NCBI GenBank assembly: GCA_021773275.1
Contig: JAJFKJ010000063.1
Location: 50,604 to 114,603, forward strand
Direction of reading: 5' to 3'
DNA: 64,000 nt
Source of the DNA: Gammaproteobacteria bacterium
GTDB lineage: Bacteria > Pseudomonadota > Gammaproteobacteria > JABCZS01
Position 1 is the stretch's first letter. Each line of letters starts with the position of its first letter. The position numbers and the translations under genes were made by a program. Below the pieces are notes generated by a model. It was not told where the DNA came from and made no database searches. It worked only from the letters and a program-made list of their open reading frames with translations. Below, piece by piece: positions 17,070 to 26,679 of the stretch.

Positions 17070-18503
17070 ATGAAAGAATCTTCAGACATTCAAGACTGCC
17101 TGATCATCGGTGGCGGTGCTGGCGGCCTAACCATTGCCAGCGGTCTTGCGCAGCTAGGTTTAAAAGTTATTCTGATTGAAAAGAACAGTCAGCTGGGCGG
17201 TGATTGCCTACATTACGGTTGCGTGCCCAGCAAAACATTCATCCATAGCGCCAAAGTAGCCAGACAAATTCAGCGCGCTGGCGAATATGGTTTGTCGGCC
17301 AGCATGGAGCCTGTGGACCTGGGCAAAGTGAATGAGCATGTCAAAGCGGTCATCGACACCATTCAAGAGCACGACGACCCCGAGCGTTTTCGTAGCTATG
17401 GGGCAAATGTTATTTTTGGCGAGGCAACGTTTAAATCTAAGAACACCGTGAAGGTGAACGATCAGATCATCGAGTTTAAAAAGGCAGTGATTGCGACGGG
17501 TTCACGCCCTGTTGTGCCGCCCATTACAGGCTTGCAAGAAGCTGGCTATGTAACGAATGAAACGGTATTTAATTTACGCATGCTACCCAAGCGCTTAGCC
17601 ATTCTGGGTGGTGGTGTAATCGGTTTGGAATTGGCGCAAGCATTCCAACGATTGGGCAGCGAGGTTATTGTGCTGGAGGCAATGCCCGGTTTGCTGCAAG
17701 CCAATGACCAAGAATTAGCAAACACATTGTTAGCTATATTAAAAGCTGAAGGTGTAACATTCCACAGCGAGACAAAAGTAACAAAAGTTGCAAAGCACGA
17801 GGCACACAAACAGTTACACTGCGAGCCTGCAAATGGCGAAGCTTTTCAATTAGACGTCGACGAAATTTTAGTTGCAACAGGCAGGGCGCCCAATATCGAA
17901 TTAGGCCTAGAAAATGCGGGCATCGAAAGTACTAAGTTCGGCCTAGAAGTTGATAGCCGCATGCGCACTAATCAAAAGCATATTTTTGCGGTAGGTGATG
18001 TTTTAGCAACACGCTATAAATTTACCCATATGGCGGAAAATGAAGCAGGTGCAGTAATTGCAAATATTGCTTTTAAAGTACCTAAAACAGTTAATTTCGA
18101 TTGTGTGCCAGCAGTCATTTACACAGACCCGGAGTTTGCACACATCGGCTTAACGCAAGAACAAGCTGAAAAAAAAGGTATAAAATTTGATGTTTATACT
18201 TGGAAGTTTGCGAATAATGATCGCGCCTTAGCAGAGGTGGAAAGCGCAGGTATGGTGAAATGTCTGGTGCGTAAAAATAAACTAATTGGTGCCAGTATTT
18301 TAGGCCCTCATGGTGGCGAGCTCATTGCTGAACTTGCTTTAGCGATGCAGGCAGGTTTATCGATTAGCAAGATATCGCAAACGATTCACGCCTACCCTAC
18401 TCTATCGCAAATTAATCGCCACACAATTAATCAGCATTTCAGCAAGTTACTATTCACAGCACGCACACGGAAAATTGTGGCTTTTCTGCAGCGAATTTTC
18501 TGA
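17070..18503 (+). CDS. Flavin-dependent pyridine nucleotide-disulfide oxidoreductase (MerA/Lpd-like)
   Basis: A 477-residue class I flavin disulfide reductase. The FAD site IIGGGAGGLTIASG and the redox pair GGDCLHYGCVPSK (C-x4-C) are near the N-terminus; the NAD(P) site LGGGVIGLELAQAF is near residue 180, and the second FAD motif IFAVGDV is near 310. The C-terminal motif reads AYPTLSQ: the catalytic His and Glu of true dihydrolipoamide dehydrogenase (HPT..E) are Tyr and Gln here. It is therefore probably not the lipoamide enzyme of a dehydrogenase complex. It also lacks an N-terminal metal-binding domain of MerA. The substrate is unknown. The start is ATG 17070; a TTG six bases upstream is less likely. 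Confidence 0.88.
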   Translation: MKESSDIQDCLIIGGGAGGLTIASGLAQLGLKVILIEKNSQLGGDCLHYGCVPSKTFIHSAKVARQIQRAGEYGLSASMEPVDLGKVNEHVKAVIDTIQEHDDPERFRSYGANVIFGEATFKSKNTVKVNDQIIEFKKAVIATGSRPVVPPITGLQEAGYVTNETVFNLRMLPKRLAILGGGVIGLELAQAFQRLGSEVIVLEAMPGLLQANDQELANTLLAILKAEGVTFHSETKVTKVAKHEAHKQLHCEPANGEAFQLDVDEILVATGRAPNIELGLENAGIESTKFGLEVDSRMRTNQKHIFAVGDVLATRYKFTHMAENEAGAVIANIAFKVPKTVNFDCVPAVIYTDPEFAHIGLTQEQAEKKGIKFDVYTWKFANNDRALAEVESAGMVKCLVRKNKLIGASILGPHGGELIAELALAMQAGLSISKISQTIHAYPTLSQINRHTINQHFSKLLFTARTRKIVAFLQRIF

Positions 18504-18533
18504 TATATTAGTGGTTCAAACGAGGAGAAGGTC

Positions 18534-19184
18534 ATGAAAAAAATTGCTGTGCTTTTATCGGGTTGTGGTGTGTATGATGGTTCGGAAATTTACGAAACTG
18601 TGCTGACGCTATTGGCGCTAGATAAAGCTGGTGTTGCATACCAGTGTGTGGCACCTGATATGGAACAATACCATGTGGTCAATCACCTGACCGGCGAACC
18701 TGCAGATGAAAAACGTAATGTACTGGTAGAGGCTGCACGTTTGGCGCGTGGCGATATTAAATCACTTAGCGATGTAAACCCGGATGATTTTGGCGGCTTG
18801 ATGGTGCCAGGTGGTTTTGGTGCCGCTAAAAATTTATCGCAGTTTGCATTTAAAGGCGCTGATACAGATGTACAGCCAGATGTTTTGCAATTTTGCCAAG
18901 CCTTTGCCAATGCGGCCAAACCAGCAGGCTACATATGCATCGCGCCCACTTTAGTCAATAAAGTTTACGGTGGTGGTGTAACGGTGACGGTTGGCAACGA
19001 TGCCGACACGGCTAAAGCGATCGAAGCGATGGGTGGTAAGCATCAAGTTTGTGAAGTTTCACAAGCCTGCACAGATGAACAGCACAAAGTTGTCACAACA
19101 CCTGCTTATATGCTGGCAAACTCAATCAGTGAAGCGCAATTGGGCATTGAAAAATGTGTGCAGCAGGTAATCGCTTGGGCCTAG
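18534..19184 (+). CDS. elbB: ElbB/GATase1-like protein (isoprenoid biosynthesis-associated)
   Basis: A 216-residue member of the DJ-1/PfpI superfamily, called ElbB (also YhbL or GLX-like) in E. coli. It starts KKIAVLLSGCGVYDGSEIYE, followed by the GGLMVPGGFGAAKNLS segment and the AGYICIAPTLV elbow where the nucleophile-type residue sits. The E. coli protein has been linked to isoprenoid formation and has weak glyoxalase activity; the physiological role is unsettled. An AGGAGAAGG-type ribosome site precedes ATG. It lies 30 bp after the disulfide reductase gene and is probably cotranscribed. Confidence 0.92.
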   Translation: MKKIAVLLSGCGVYDGSEIYETVLTLLALDKAGVAYQCVAPDMEQYHVVNHLTGEPADEKRNVLVEAARLARGDIKSLSDVNPDDFGGLMVPGGFGAAKNLSQFAFKGADTDVQPDVLQFCQAFANAAKPAGYICIAPTLVNKVYGGGVTVTVGNDADTAKAIEAMGGKHQVCEVSQACTDEQHKVVTTPAYMLANSISEAQLGIEKCVQQVIAWA

Positions 19185-19398
19185 GGGCGGGACTTCCGCA
19201 AAATGCTTAAGATGATCTGGATTTCAGAGCCGTAAACGCGAGCAAATAAGAGAGCGCAAGCGCTAGCGCGCGATCAGATAAACTGAAAACCTTACAGCTA
19301 ATGTGCTTAAATCATCAGCTCAGCTGATCGTTCGCTGGCGCTCACGCTCGCCCATGCGTTCATCGCATTTATGCAAGAAATTTCTTCGTTAGTGGATG
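19185..19398. other. Non-coding gap between convergent genes with several inverted repeats
   Basis: This gap between elbB and the ferredoxin gene has no supported gene. It holds AGCGC-AA-GCGCT, ATCAGC-TCA-GCTGAT (around 19312-19326) and the perfect palindrome AAGAAATTTCTT (19375-19386), plus a loose pairing between GGATTTCAG and CTGAAAACC. These could be 3' end structures for both genes. None has the T tract of a standard terminator. Confidence 0.4.
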
Positions 19399-19653
19399 TT
19401 AGGTGGTTTCAGCGGTGAGCTGGTGGTATTTTTCCATGAGCTCTTCTTTGGATTCGATATTATCCAGATCAAGAGGAATACATTCTACCGGGCAAACTTG
19501 TTGGCATTGTGGTTCATCAAAATGCCCAACGCATTCGGTGCAGCGAAATGGGTCGATTTCATAGATAACTTCACCTTGATAAATGGCCTCGTTAGGACAT
19601 TCAGGTTCGCAGATATCACAGTTAATGCATTCATCAGTAATCTTTAGTGCCAT
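19399..19653 (-). CDS. YfhL-type 2[4Fe-4S] ferredoxin
   Basis: An 84-residue bacterial ferredoxin with two cluster motifs: CINCDICEPECP (C-x2-C-x2-C-x3-C) and CTECVGHFDEPQCQQVCP, the second with the seven-residue insert between cysteines typical of the YfhL/Allochromatium type. It transfers single electrons at low potential; its partner is unknown. The start is ATG 19653, preceded by GAGGTGACACG; the frame continues upstream into coaD without meaning. It begins 4 bp after the coaD stop. Confidence 0.95.
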   Translation of the reverse strand: MALKITDECINCDICEPECPNEAIYQGEVIYEIDPFRCTECVGHFDEPQCQQVCPVECIPLDLDNIESKEELMEKYHQLTAETT

Positions 19654-19657
19654 CGTG

Positions 19658-20137
19658 TCACCTCGAGAATTTACCTTGTAGCGCTTGTAGGACAGTCGCA
19701 TCAACATAGGTAGAGGCATCACCACCTAGGCTTGCAATTTCACGTACTAAACTGGATGCAACAAAAATTAAATGGATAGAGGGTGTTAAATAGACCGTTT
19801 CAATATCAGGTGCAAGTTGACTGTTGACCTGAGTCATTTGTAATTCGTATTCAAAATCAGCATTGTTGCGTACACCGCGAATAATAACTTGTGCGTTTTG
19901 CTGCTTGGCAAAATCAACCAACAGACCTGAAAAACTAGCAACCGTCACATTATCAATATTTTGCAAAACATTTTCTGCTAAAACCATTCGCTCATCAAGC
20001 TTAAATAAACATTTTTTACTTTGATTATCAGTGACTGCAACGATCACCTTGTCAAATAGTTTGCTGGCACGCCTGATAAGGTCGGTATGCCCATGCGTGA
20101 TGGGGTCGAAGGTTCCTGGAAAGATTGCTGCTGTCAT
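19658..20137 (-). CDS. coaD: Phosphopantetheine adenylyltransferase
   Basis: CoaD makes dephospho-CoA from 4'-phosphopantetheine and ATP. The 159-residue protein, the same length as E. coli CoaD, shows FPGTFDPITHGHTDLIRRA with the T/HxGH nucleotidyl-transfer motif, RGVRNNADFEYE, and SSSLVREIASLGGD near residue 130. It sits between mutM and the ferredoxin gene, on the same strand with 3- and 4-bp gaps, so the three form an operon. Confidence 0.97.
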   Translation of the reverse strand: MTAAIFPGTFDPITHGHTDLIRRASKLFDKVIVAVTDNQSKKCLFKLDERMVLAENVLQNIDNVTVASFSGLLVDFAKQQNAQVIIRGVRNNADFEYELQMTQVNSQLAPDIETVYLTPSIHLIFVASSLVREIASLGGDASTYVDATVLQALQGKFSR

Positions 20138-20140
20138 TCA

Positions 20141-20950
20141 TCACCTTTGGCAGTGGTTACAGTATACGGTGCTTCTGCCTTGTATACTTGTTATTTTAAG
20201 CGGTTTGATACACACAAAGCAAGCTTTATTGGCCCGGCCATAGGCTTGCAAAGCTTGGCTAAAGTAACCCGGTTTGCCATCGCTGCCAGAGAAGTCTTTC
20301 AGTGTTGTGCCGCCAGCGGCGATAGCCTTTTCTAGCACCTGCTTTATGATCATAACAAGCGTATCCATGCGTTGGCGGCTGACTTTACGGGCCGCTCTTT
20401 TAGGGTGTATTCCCGCTAAAAACAAAGCTTCTGTGGCATAGATGTTACCTACCCCAACAACGATATGGCTGTTCATAATCAAGGATTTAATTGGCAGGGT
20501 CTTCTTGCGTGCAACTTGCCAGAGGGATTTTCCTGAAAAATTATCACTTAAAGGCTCTACGCCAAGCTTGTTAAGTAGAGGATGCTGTTCATCGTTGTTT
20601 TGCCAGAGCAAAGCGCCAAAACGCCTAGGGTCGTTGAGGCGCAATAGACAGTCATCAAAAACGATATCAACATGGTCATGTTTTTGCGCTGGCGTTGCTA
20701 GTGGCAATATGCGCAAACTACCGGACATACCCAGGTGTAAAATGGCAGCGCCTTGCTCACTTTCCAGCAATAAATACTTGCCGAGCCTTCTAACTTTCTC
20801 GATGGTTGTATTTGGCAGGCATTGCGTGATTTCATCGGGAATGGGCCAGCGTAGGTTATCACGTCGCAGTACAACGCTGCGTACGGTTTTACCAAGGATA
20901 TGCGGGCTGATTCCTAGCTTAGTGACTTCAACCTCAGGTAGCTCAGGCAT
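20141..20950 (-). CDS. mutM: Formamidopyrimidine-DNA glycosylase
   Basis: MutM removes 8-oxoguanine and formamidopyrimidines and nicks the abasic site. The 269-residue protein begins MPELPEVEV, giving the catalytic N-terminal proline and Glu; MNSHIVVGVGNIYATEAL provides the DNA-binding loop, and the C-terminal zinc finger has C-x2-C and C-x2-C pairs (CFVC ... CNHC). Length is the same as E. coli MutM. It is the first gene of mutM-coaD-ferredoxin and is divergent from the desaturase gene. Confidence 0.98.
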   Translation of the reverse strand: MPELPEVEVTKLGISPHILGKTVRSVVLRRDNLRWPIPDEITQCLPNTTIEKVRRLGKYLLLESEQGAAILHLGMSGSLRILPLATPAQKHDHVDIVFDDCLLRLNDPRRFGALLWQNNDEQHPLLNKLGVEPLSDNFSGKSLWQVARKKTLPIKSLIMNSHIVVGVGNIYATEALFLAGIHPKRAARKVSRQRMDTLVMIIKQVLEKAIAAGGTTLKDFSGSDGKPGYFSQALQAYGRANKACFVCIKPLKITSIQGRSTVYCNHCQR

Positions 20951-21010
20951 GCGACCTCCAAAAATCTATAAAAAACAATCAGTTACATTATCAGCAAGCG
21001 CATATTTCAC

Positions 21011-21039
21011 TTGCAATAACCTGCTAAAGCACTTATAAT
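21011..21039 (+). promoter_or_regulatory. Sigma-70 promoter of the desaturase gene
   Basis: TTGCAA at 21011-21016, a 17-bp spacer and a perfect TATAAT at 21034-21039 lie upstream of the desaturase start at 21071. Transcription should begin near 21046, leaving a short leader with AAGAGG as the ribosome site. Confidence 0.75.
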
Positions 21040-21070
21040 CGTCCTAATAGCTAATCATAAGAGGCACAAC

Positions 21071-22237
21071 ATGGATTTATTCTTCGGACTACTAAATTTA
21101 CCTTGGTGGGGCTATATTGTCTACACCGTTGTAGCACTACACCTGGTCAATATCTCAATTACCTTATTTTTGCACCGTGAACAGGCGCATCGTGCACTGA
21201 CACTACACCCTATCGTATCACACGTTTGTCGCCTTGCTTTGTGGCTATCAACAGGTATGGTGACTAAACAATGGACAGCGATTCATCGTAAACATCATGC
21301 CCGTTGTGAAGGTGAAGACGATCCACATAGTCCACAGGTTTTAGGTTTAGGCACAGTATTGCTTTATGGTTCAGAGCTTTATCGCAAAGAAGCACGTAAT
21401 GTTGAAACCATAGAACGTTATGGCCAGGGCACACCAGATGATTGGATGGAACGTAATGTTTATACGGGCCGCTCACGCACCGGTATTGTGACTATGTTAA
21501 TCATCAACCTCGTATTGCTGGGGATTCCCGGTATTGCTGTATGGTGTATCCAAATGCTTTGGTCACCGATAGCGGCTGCGGGTGTCGTGAATGGTATTGG
21601 TCACTTCTGGGGTTACCGTAACTTTGAATGCCCAGATGCTGCACGTAATGTATCGCCTATTGGCATTATTTTATGCGGTGAAGAACTGCATAATAATCAC
21701 CACACTTTTGGTACATCAGCAAAATTCTCGGTAAAACCTTGGGAATTTGATATCGGTTGGATGTACATTAAATTACTTTCGTATGTAGGCTTGGCGAAAC
21801 CTAAGCGTATCCCGCCACAATTGACTTACCACGCAGAGAAAAATGCAGTTGACCTAGACACAGTGAAAGCGTTGTTCAGTAACCGCTTCCAAGTGATGTC
21901 AAACTATGCAAAAGAGGTTATTTCTCCGGTATTCAATCAGGCTAAAGCTTCTGGCGCGGAATCTTTATGTGCGCGTACAAAACGCTTTTTGATTCGTGAA
22001 GCATGCTTGCTGAAAAAAGAAGATGAAAAATACGTGCAAAATGCTGTGGCTGAGCACGCTGAAATCAAAGTTGTTTATGAATACAAGCAGCGCTTACAAG
22101 CTATTTGGGACCAAACAACGGCTACCCAAAAAGAGTTGCTGGAAGCTTTACAGCAGTGGTGCCACGATGCTGAAGCAACGGGTATTAATGCGCTTAAAGG
22201 CTTTGTAAATAAGATCCGAGGCTCTGCCACTGCATAG
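21071..22237 (+). CDS. Membrane fatty acid (acyl-CoA type) desaturase
   Basis: A 388-residue integral membrane di-iron desaturase. The three histidine boxes are HREQAH near residue 35, HRKHH near 73, and HNNHH near 215, set among hydrophobic segments, as in stearoyl-CoA delta-9 desaturases. It would introduce a cis double bond into saturated acyl chains and so tune membrane fluidity. After the last box there are about 165 further residues, mostly charged helix (residues 255-388), which is more than the core enzyme needs. The gene stands alone with its own promoter; a hairpin follows the stop. Confidence 0.93.
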   Translation: MDLFFGLLNLPWWGYIVYTVVALHLVNISITLFLHREQAHRALTLHPIVSHVCRLALWLSTGMVTKQWTAIHRKHHARCEGEDDPHSPQVLGLGTVLLYGSELYRKEARNVETIERYGQGTPDDWMERNVYTGRSRTGIVTMLIINLVLLGIPGIAVWCIQMLWSPIAAAGVVNGIGHFWGYRNFECPDAARNVSPIGIILCGEELHNNHHTFGTSAKFSVKPWEFDIGWMYIKLLSYVGLAKPKRIPPQLTYHAEKNAVDLDTVKALFSNRFQVMSNYAKEVISPVFNQAKASGAESLCARTKRFLIREACLLKKEDEKYVQNAVAEHAEIKVVYEYKQRLQAIWDQTTATQKELLEALQQWCHDAEATGINALKGFVNKIRGSATA

Positions 22238-22243
22238 TCTTGT

Positions 22244-22300
22244 GGTAAGCGTGCGCCAGAACGTGAGCGAAAGCGAGCGACCTACTGGGGCACGCCTTAC
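22244..22300 (+). other. Imperfect long hairpin after the desaturase gene
   Basis: GGTAAGC-GTGCGCCAG (22244-22259) pairs with CTGGGGCACGCCTTAC (22285-22300), with a GAGCGAAAGCGAGC loop region. It lies just past the desaturase stop and may stabilise or end that transcript, but no T tract follows directly. The remaining sequence to 22462 shows no gene. Confidence 0.5.
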
Positions 22301-22462
22301 AAACCTGCTATTTTAGCAAAAATCCACCCCGATTACCCTGTCTAGTACCTGAATCTCTTTTCTTTTTGTGGTAAAATATCGGCTCATCTTGATGGGGTAC
22401 CCTGTGTGATGACCGACGCAATTTTGACCAATGCACCAACAACAAAGTCAGGGAGATTGACC

Positions 22463-24451
22463 ATGCCGCATGACGCCATGGCGAATGCCATTCGCGCCCT
22501 TAGTATGGACGCTGTCCAACGAGCAAATTCTGGGCATCCGGGTATGCCTATGGGTATGGCCGATATTGCTCAAGTACTTTGGCATCAATTTCTTAACCAT
22601 TCACCTATGCAGCCACACTGGCCAAATCGCGACCGTTTTATTGTCTCTAATGGCCACGGTTCGATGTTGCTATACAGCCTGCTGCACTTAAGTGGTTACG
22701 ATGTTTCTATCGAAGATATAAAGAATTTCAGGCAATTGCACAGCAACACACCTGGCCACCCAGAGTATGCGGAAACGCCGGGTGTTGAAACCACAACAGG
22801 CCCTCTGGGCAGTGGTTTTACCAATGCCGTAGGTATGGCAATTGCGGAACGTAAGCTTGCTGCAGAATTTAACCGTCCAGACTTTACCTTGCTCGATCAC
22901 TTTACCTATGTGTTTTTAGGTGATGGTTGTTTAATGGAAGGTGTGAGCCATGAGGCCGCATCGTTTGCAGGCACACAAAAACTTGGCAAGTTGATAGCTT
23001 TTTGGGACGACAACGGTATCTCAATTGATGGCGCAGTTGAGGGTTGGTTTACAGACAACACGCCAGAGCGTTTTAAAGCTTATGGTTGGCAGGTCATCGC
23101 TGATGTTGATGGCCATGACAAAGCTGCTATTGCTAAAGCGATTCAACAAGCACAAGCAGAAACCAAAAAGCCAACAATGATTTGTTGTAAAACCACCATT
23201 GGTTTCGGTTCGCCAAACTTGGCAGGTACAGCAAAAACGCATGGTGCGCCTTTAGGCGATGAAGAAATCAAAGCAACACGCAAACAGCTGGGCTGGCCAC
23301 ACGCGCCTTTTGAAATACCGAAAAATGTTTATGATGCTTGGGATGCAAAATCATCAGGTGAAGAAAAACACCAAGCTTGGCAGGTATTGTTAGACGCTTA
23401 TCAACAACGTCACCCTGAACTTGGCAGAGAGTTCCAGCGCCGTATTCACGCCGCATTACCTGAAAACTTTGCGGATACATTAGAGCAGTGGGTCAATGCA
23501 ATACAGCAGGAAAAAATAGCAACCCGCAAGTCTTCACAGTTTTGTATTGAATTTTTAAGCAGCAAATTACCCGAACTTGTCGGCGGCTCGGCTGATTTGT
23601 CAGGGTCGAACGGCACGCAATGTTCACAGGCGGTCATGTTAGATGCAGATAATCCTGAGGGCAACTACCTTGAATACGGTGTGCGTGAGTTTGCGATGTC
23701 CGCGATGATGAACGGCATGGCTTTATATAAAGGCATTATTCCATTTGGCGGTACGTTTTTAGTATTTTCAGACTATGCGCGCAACGCAGTACGTTTAGCA
23801 GCGTTAATGCATCTGCGGGTGATATTTGTGTACACACATGATTCAATTGGTGTTGGCGAAGATGGCCCAACACACCAGCCGATCGAACATTTGGCGAGCT
23901 TGCGATTGATTCCGAATTTATATGTGTGGCGCCCCTGCGATACCATCGAAACAGCAGTTGCCTGGGCACAGTCTGTATTGCGAGAAGATGGTCCAGCGGT
24001 ATTAGCATTAACACGTCAGGGCTTACAGCCACAACAGCATGATGAAAATGCCTTTCAGAATATTTCAAAAGGTGGTTACATTTTAATTGATACGCAAGGT
24101 GAGCCAGATGTTATTCTTTTAGCAACAGGCTCAGAAGTAGAAATTGCTGTTGCAGCGCAACAACAACTGCAACAAGAAAATATTGCTGCTCGGGTTGTTT
24201 CAATGCCTTGTTTTGAATTGTTCAGAGTGCAAGAGCAAAGCTACCAAGATCAAGTTTTGCCACCGCACATAAAAAATAGAGTGGCAATAGAAGCAGGCGT
24301 GCCAGAAACATGGCTGCCGTTTGTAAGTGATCTATCGAATGTGATAGGCATTTCCACTTTTGGTTTGTCAGCACCAGCGCCGGAAATTTACCAAGCGCTG
24401 GGTATTACGGCAGATAAACTGGTTGAGAAATGTAAGAAAATTTGTAAATAA
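22463..24451 (+). CDS. tkt: Transketolase
   Basis: Transketolase moves two-carbon units between sugar phosphates using thiamine diphosphate, linking glycolysis and the pentose phosphate pathway. I start at ATG 22463 (MPHDAMANAIRALSMDAV), with AGGGAGA a proper distance upstream, giving 662 residues, close to the E. coli 663; an in-frame ATG at 22409 would add 18 unconserved residues. Visible: NSGHPGMPMGMAD, GHGSMLLYSLLH, the ThDP motif GDGCLMEGVSHEAASFAG near residue 155, and FGGTFLVFSDYAR with VYTHDSIGVGEDGPTHQP near 460. It is the first gene of the tkt-gap-pgk-pyk-fba run. Confidence 0.97.
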   Translation: MPHDAMANAIRALSMDAVQRANSGHPGMPMGMADIAQVLWHQFLNHSPMQPHWPNRDRFIVSNGHGSMLLYSLLHLSGYDVSIEDIKNFRQLHSNTPGHPEYAETPGVETTTGPLGSGFTNAVGMAIAERKLAAEFNRPDFTLLDHFTYVFLGDGCLMEGVSHEAASFAGTQKLGKLIAFWDDNGISIDGAVEGWFTDNTPERFKAYGWQVIADVDGHDKAAIAKAIQQAQAETKKPTMICCKTTIGFGSPNLAGTAKTHGAPLGDEEIKATRKQLGWPHAPFEIPKNVYDAWDAKSSGEEKHQAWQVLLDAYQQRHPELGREFQRRIHAALPENFADTLEQWVNAIQQEKIATRKSSQFCIEFLSSKLPELVGGSADLSGSNGTQCSQAVMLDADNPEGNYLEYGVREFAMSAMMNGMALYKGIIPFGGTFLVFSDYARNAVRLAALMHLRVIFVYTHDSIGVGEDGPTHQPIEHLASLRLIPNLYVWRPCDTIETAVAWAQSVLREDGPAVLALTRQGLQPQQHDENAFQNISKGGYILIDTQGEPDVILLATGSEVEIAVAAQQQLQQENIAARVVSMPCFELFRVQEQSYQDQVLPPHIKNRVAIEAGVPETWLPFVSDLSNVIGISTFGLSAPAPEIYQALGITADKLVEKCKKICK

Positions 24452-24465
24452 TAAGGTGAGGTACA

Positions 24466-25476
24466 ATGGCTATTAAAGTAGCAATTAATGGATACGGGAG
24501 AATTGGCCGGAATGTTTTGCGTGCTATTTATGAGAGTGGTCGCAATAAAGAAATTCAGGTTGTAGCAATAAACGATTTAAGTTGCTTAGAATCTTTTGTG
24601 CATTTAACAAAATACGATACTGCACACGGTAAATTCCCAGGTGAAATTTCTATAGATGGCGACCATATGGTTGTTAATGGCGATCGCATCCTTGGAGTAA
24701 GCGAGCGAAGCCCCGCTAAACAACCTTGGAAAGAACTGGGCGTTGATGTTGTTTTGGAATGTACTGGTGTTTTTAACACCCGGAAAAAAGCAAAGGTACA
24801 TTTAGAGGCAGGGGCTAAAAAAGTACTCATCTCAGCGCCTGGCGGAAAAGATGTTGATGCCACCATTGTTTATGGTGTTAACGATGACATTCTAAAGGCC
24901 AGTGATACAGTCGTTTCTAACGCTTCTTGTACAACAAACTGCTTAGCACCGATGGTAAAACCTTTGCACGAAAAGCTAGGTATTGAAAAAGGCTTAATGA
25001 CAACTATTCATGCCTACACAAATGATCAGGTATTAACTGATGTTTACCACAGTGATTTGCGCCGCGCTCGATCAGCAACACAAAGCATGATTCCAACTAA
25101 AACTGGGGCCGCTGCAGCTGTTGGTCTAGTCCTACCAGAGCTCGATGGCAAACTTGATGGTTTTGCAATGCGCGTACCTGTCATCAATGTATCTGTAGTT
25201 GATTTAACCTTTAATGCAGCCAGACAGACCAGTGTTGAAGAAGTAAATCAAATCATGCAGGAAGCGGCCAAAGGGCGGATGCAAGGGATTCTCGAGATCA
25301 ATGAGCAGCCATTGGTGTCCGTCGATTTCAATCACAACCCTGCATCGTCAATTTTTGATGTAACACAGACCAAAGTCATTGGAAATTTGGTGAAAGTTTT
25401 AGCTTGGTACGACAATGAGTGGGGTTTTTCTAATCGAATGCTGGATACAGCAGTGGCAATGATGAAGGCGAAATAA
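24466..25476 (+). CDS. gap: Glyceraldehyde-3-phosphate dehydrogenase
   Basis: A 336-residue NAD-dependent glycolytic enzyme oxidising glyceraldehyde 3-phosphate to 1,3-bisphosphoglycerate. The Rossmann motif [13 protein letters not shown] is at the N-terminus; the catalytic cysteine is in [12 protein letters not shown] near residue 152, the catalytic histidine in TIHAYTNDQ, and the C-terminal [12 protein letters not shown] is intact. An AAGGTGAGG ribosome site precedes ATG. It follows tkt by 14 bp and precedes pgk by 5 bp. Confidence 0.98.
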   Translation: MAIKVAINGYGRIGRNVLRAIYESGRNKEIQVVAINDLSCLESFVHLTKYDTAHGKFPGEISIDGDHMVVNGDRILGVSERSPAKQPWKELGVDVVLECTGVFNTRKKAKVHLEAGAKKVLISAPGGKDVDATIVYGVNDDILKASDTVVSNASCTTNCLAPMVKPLHEKLGIEKGLMTTIHAYTNDQVLTDVYHSDLRRARSATQSMIPTKTGAAAAVGLVLPELDGKLDGFAMRVPVINVSVVDLTFNAARQTSVEEVNQIMQEAAKGRMQGILEINEQPLVSVDFNHNPASSIFDVTQTKVIGNLVKVLAWYDNEWGFSNRMLDTAVAMMKAK

Positions 25477-25481
25477 AACTT

Positions 25482-26678
25482 ATGACGATGCTATTGATGC
25501 GCGATGTCGATTTGGTCGGTAAGCGCGTATTAATCCGGGAAGATTTCAACGTACCCATGCATAATGGCGTGATCACAAACGATCAGCGTATTCAAGCCGC
25601 TATTCCAACAATAAAACAAGCGTTAGATGCGGGCGCTGGCATTATTCTAATGTCGCACTTTGGCAGGCCTACAGAGGGTGAGTTCGACATTGACCTCTCC
25701 TTGCTTCCAGTAGCCAAGCATCTCGAAAGCATATTGGAAAAACCAGTTCGCTTGCAGGCAGACATGGATAACGGTGTTGATATAGAAGCCGGCGAAATCG
25801 TAATGCTAGAAAATATGCGCTTTAACGTTGGTGAGAAATCCAATGACGATGTGCTTGCTTTACGTTTGGCAGCACTCGGTGATGTTTTTGTGATGGATGC
25901 TTTTGGTTGCGCACACCGAGCGCAAGCATCAACACACGGTATTGCGCGCTATGCACCTATAGCATGCGCTGGCCCATTACTAGAAGCAGAAATAAGAGCT
26001 TTATCAAAAGCACTAGACAACCCTAAAAAACCATTAGTTGCTATTGTTGGAGGTTCGAAAGTTTCTACGAAACTTACAGTGTTAAGAACCTTGTGCGATA
26101 TTGTGGATGTTTTAATTGTGGGTGGCGGTATTGCTAATACTTTTATTGCAGCATCGGGCCACGCTATAGGTAAGTCTTTGTATGAGCCTGACTTGCTTGC
26201 TGAGGCAAAGTCTTTAATAGAACTTTGTGCCTCGCGTGGCGTTGAATTGCCGATTCCAATTGATGTTATTGTTGGGGACAGTTTTTCAGAAACGGCAAAA
26301 GCGACAGTGAAGGCCGTAGAAGATGTTAATGAAAATGATTTGATTTTAGATATTGGGCCAAACACGGTTGCCGAATACAAAAAAATGTTAAAAAAGGCGG
26401 GCACGATAGTGTGGAATGGACCGGTGGGTGTTTTTGAAATGGAACAGTTCAGTGACGGCACAAAACAGCTTGCTCTAGCAATTGCCAAAAGTGATGCCTT
26501 TTCAATTGCTGGCGGTGGCGACACTTTAGCAGCGGTGGATAAATTTAATATTACTGATAAAATTTCCTATATTTCAACTGGTGGCGGTGCTTTTCTGGAA
26601 TTTCTAGAAGGCAAGCCACTGCCGGCGATTGCTCTGCTTGAAGAGCGTTATGCCAGTTTGCCACAAAATTTGAGGTGA
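25482..26678 (+). CDS. pgk: Phosphoglycerate kinase
   Basis: Pgk transfers the acyl phosphate of 1,3-bisphosphoglycerate to ADP. The 398-residue protein shows [14 protein letters not shown] near the N-terminus, LMSHFGRPT near residue 58, [10 protein letters not shown] near 110, [15 protein letters not shown] near 147, the hinge/nucleotide region [10 protein letters not shown] near 190, and the C-terminal GGGDTLAAV and [13 protein letters not shown]. It lies in the conserved glycolytic cluster; only 1 bp separates its stop from pyk. Confidence 0.98.
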   Translation: MTMLLMRDVDLVGKRVLIREDFNVPMHNGVITNDQRIQAAIPTIKQALDAGAGIILMSHFGRPTEGEFDIDLSLLPVAKHLESILEKPVRLQADMDNGVDIEAGEIVMLENMRFNVGEKSNDDVLALRLAALGDVFVMDAFGCAHRAQASTHGIARYAPIACAGPLLEAEIRALSKALDNPKKPLVAIVGGSKVSTKLTVLRTLCDIVDVLIVGGGIANTFIAASGHAIGKSLYEPDLLAEAKSLIELCASRGVELPIPIDVIVGDSFSETAKATVKAVEDVNENDLILDIGPNTVAEYKKMLKKAGTIVWNGPVGVFEMEQFSDGTKQLALAIAKSDAFSIAGGGDTLAAVDKFNITDKISYISTGGGAFLEFLEGKPLPAIALLEERYASLPQNLR

Positions 26679-26679
26679 T

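Noticed and set aside
19375..19386. AAGAAATTTCTT palindrome resembling a LetA-type site (TNAG-AAATTT-CTNA)
   Set aside because: It lies between two convergent genes, not in a promoter, and both outer bases differ from the consensus.
25949..26524. 191-codon minus-strand frame over pgk
   Set aside because: It mirrors pgk codons; pgk is complete and conserved on the plus strand.
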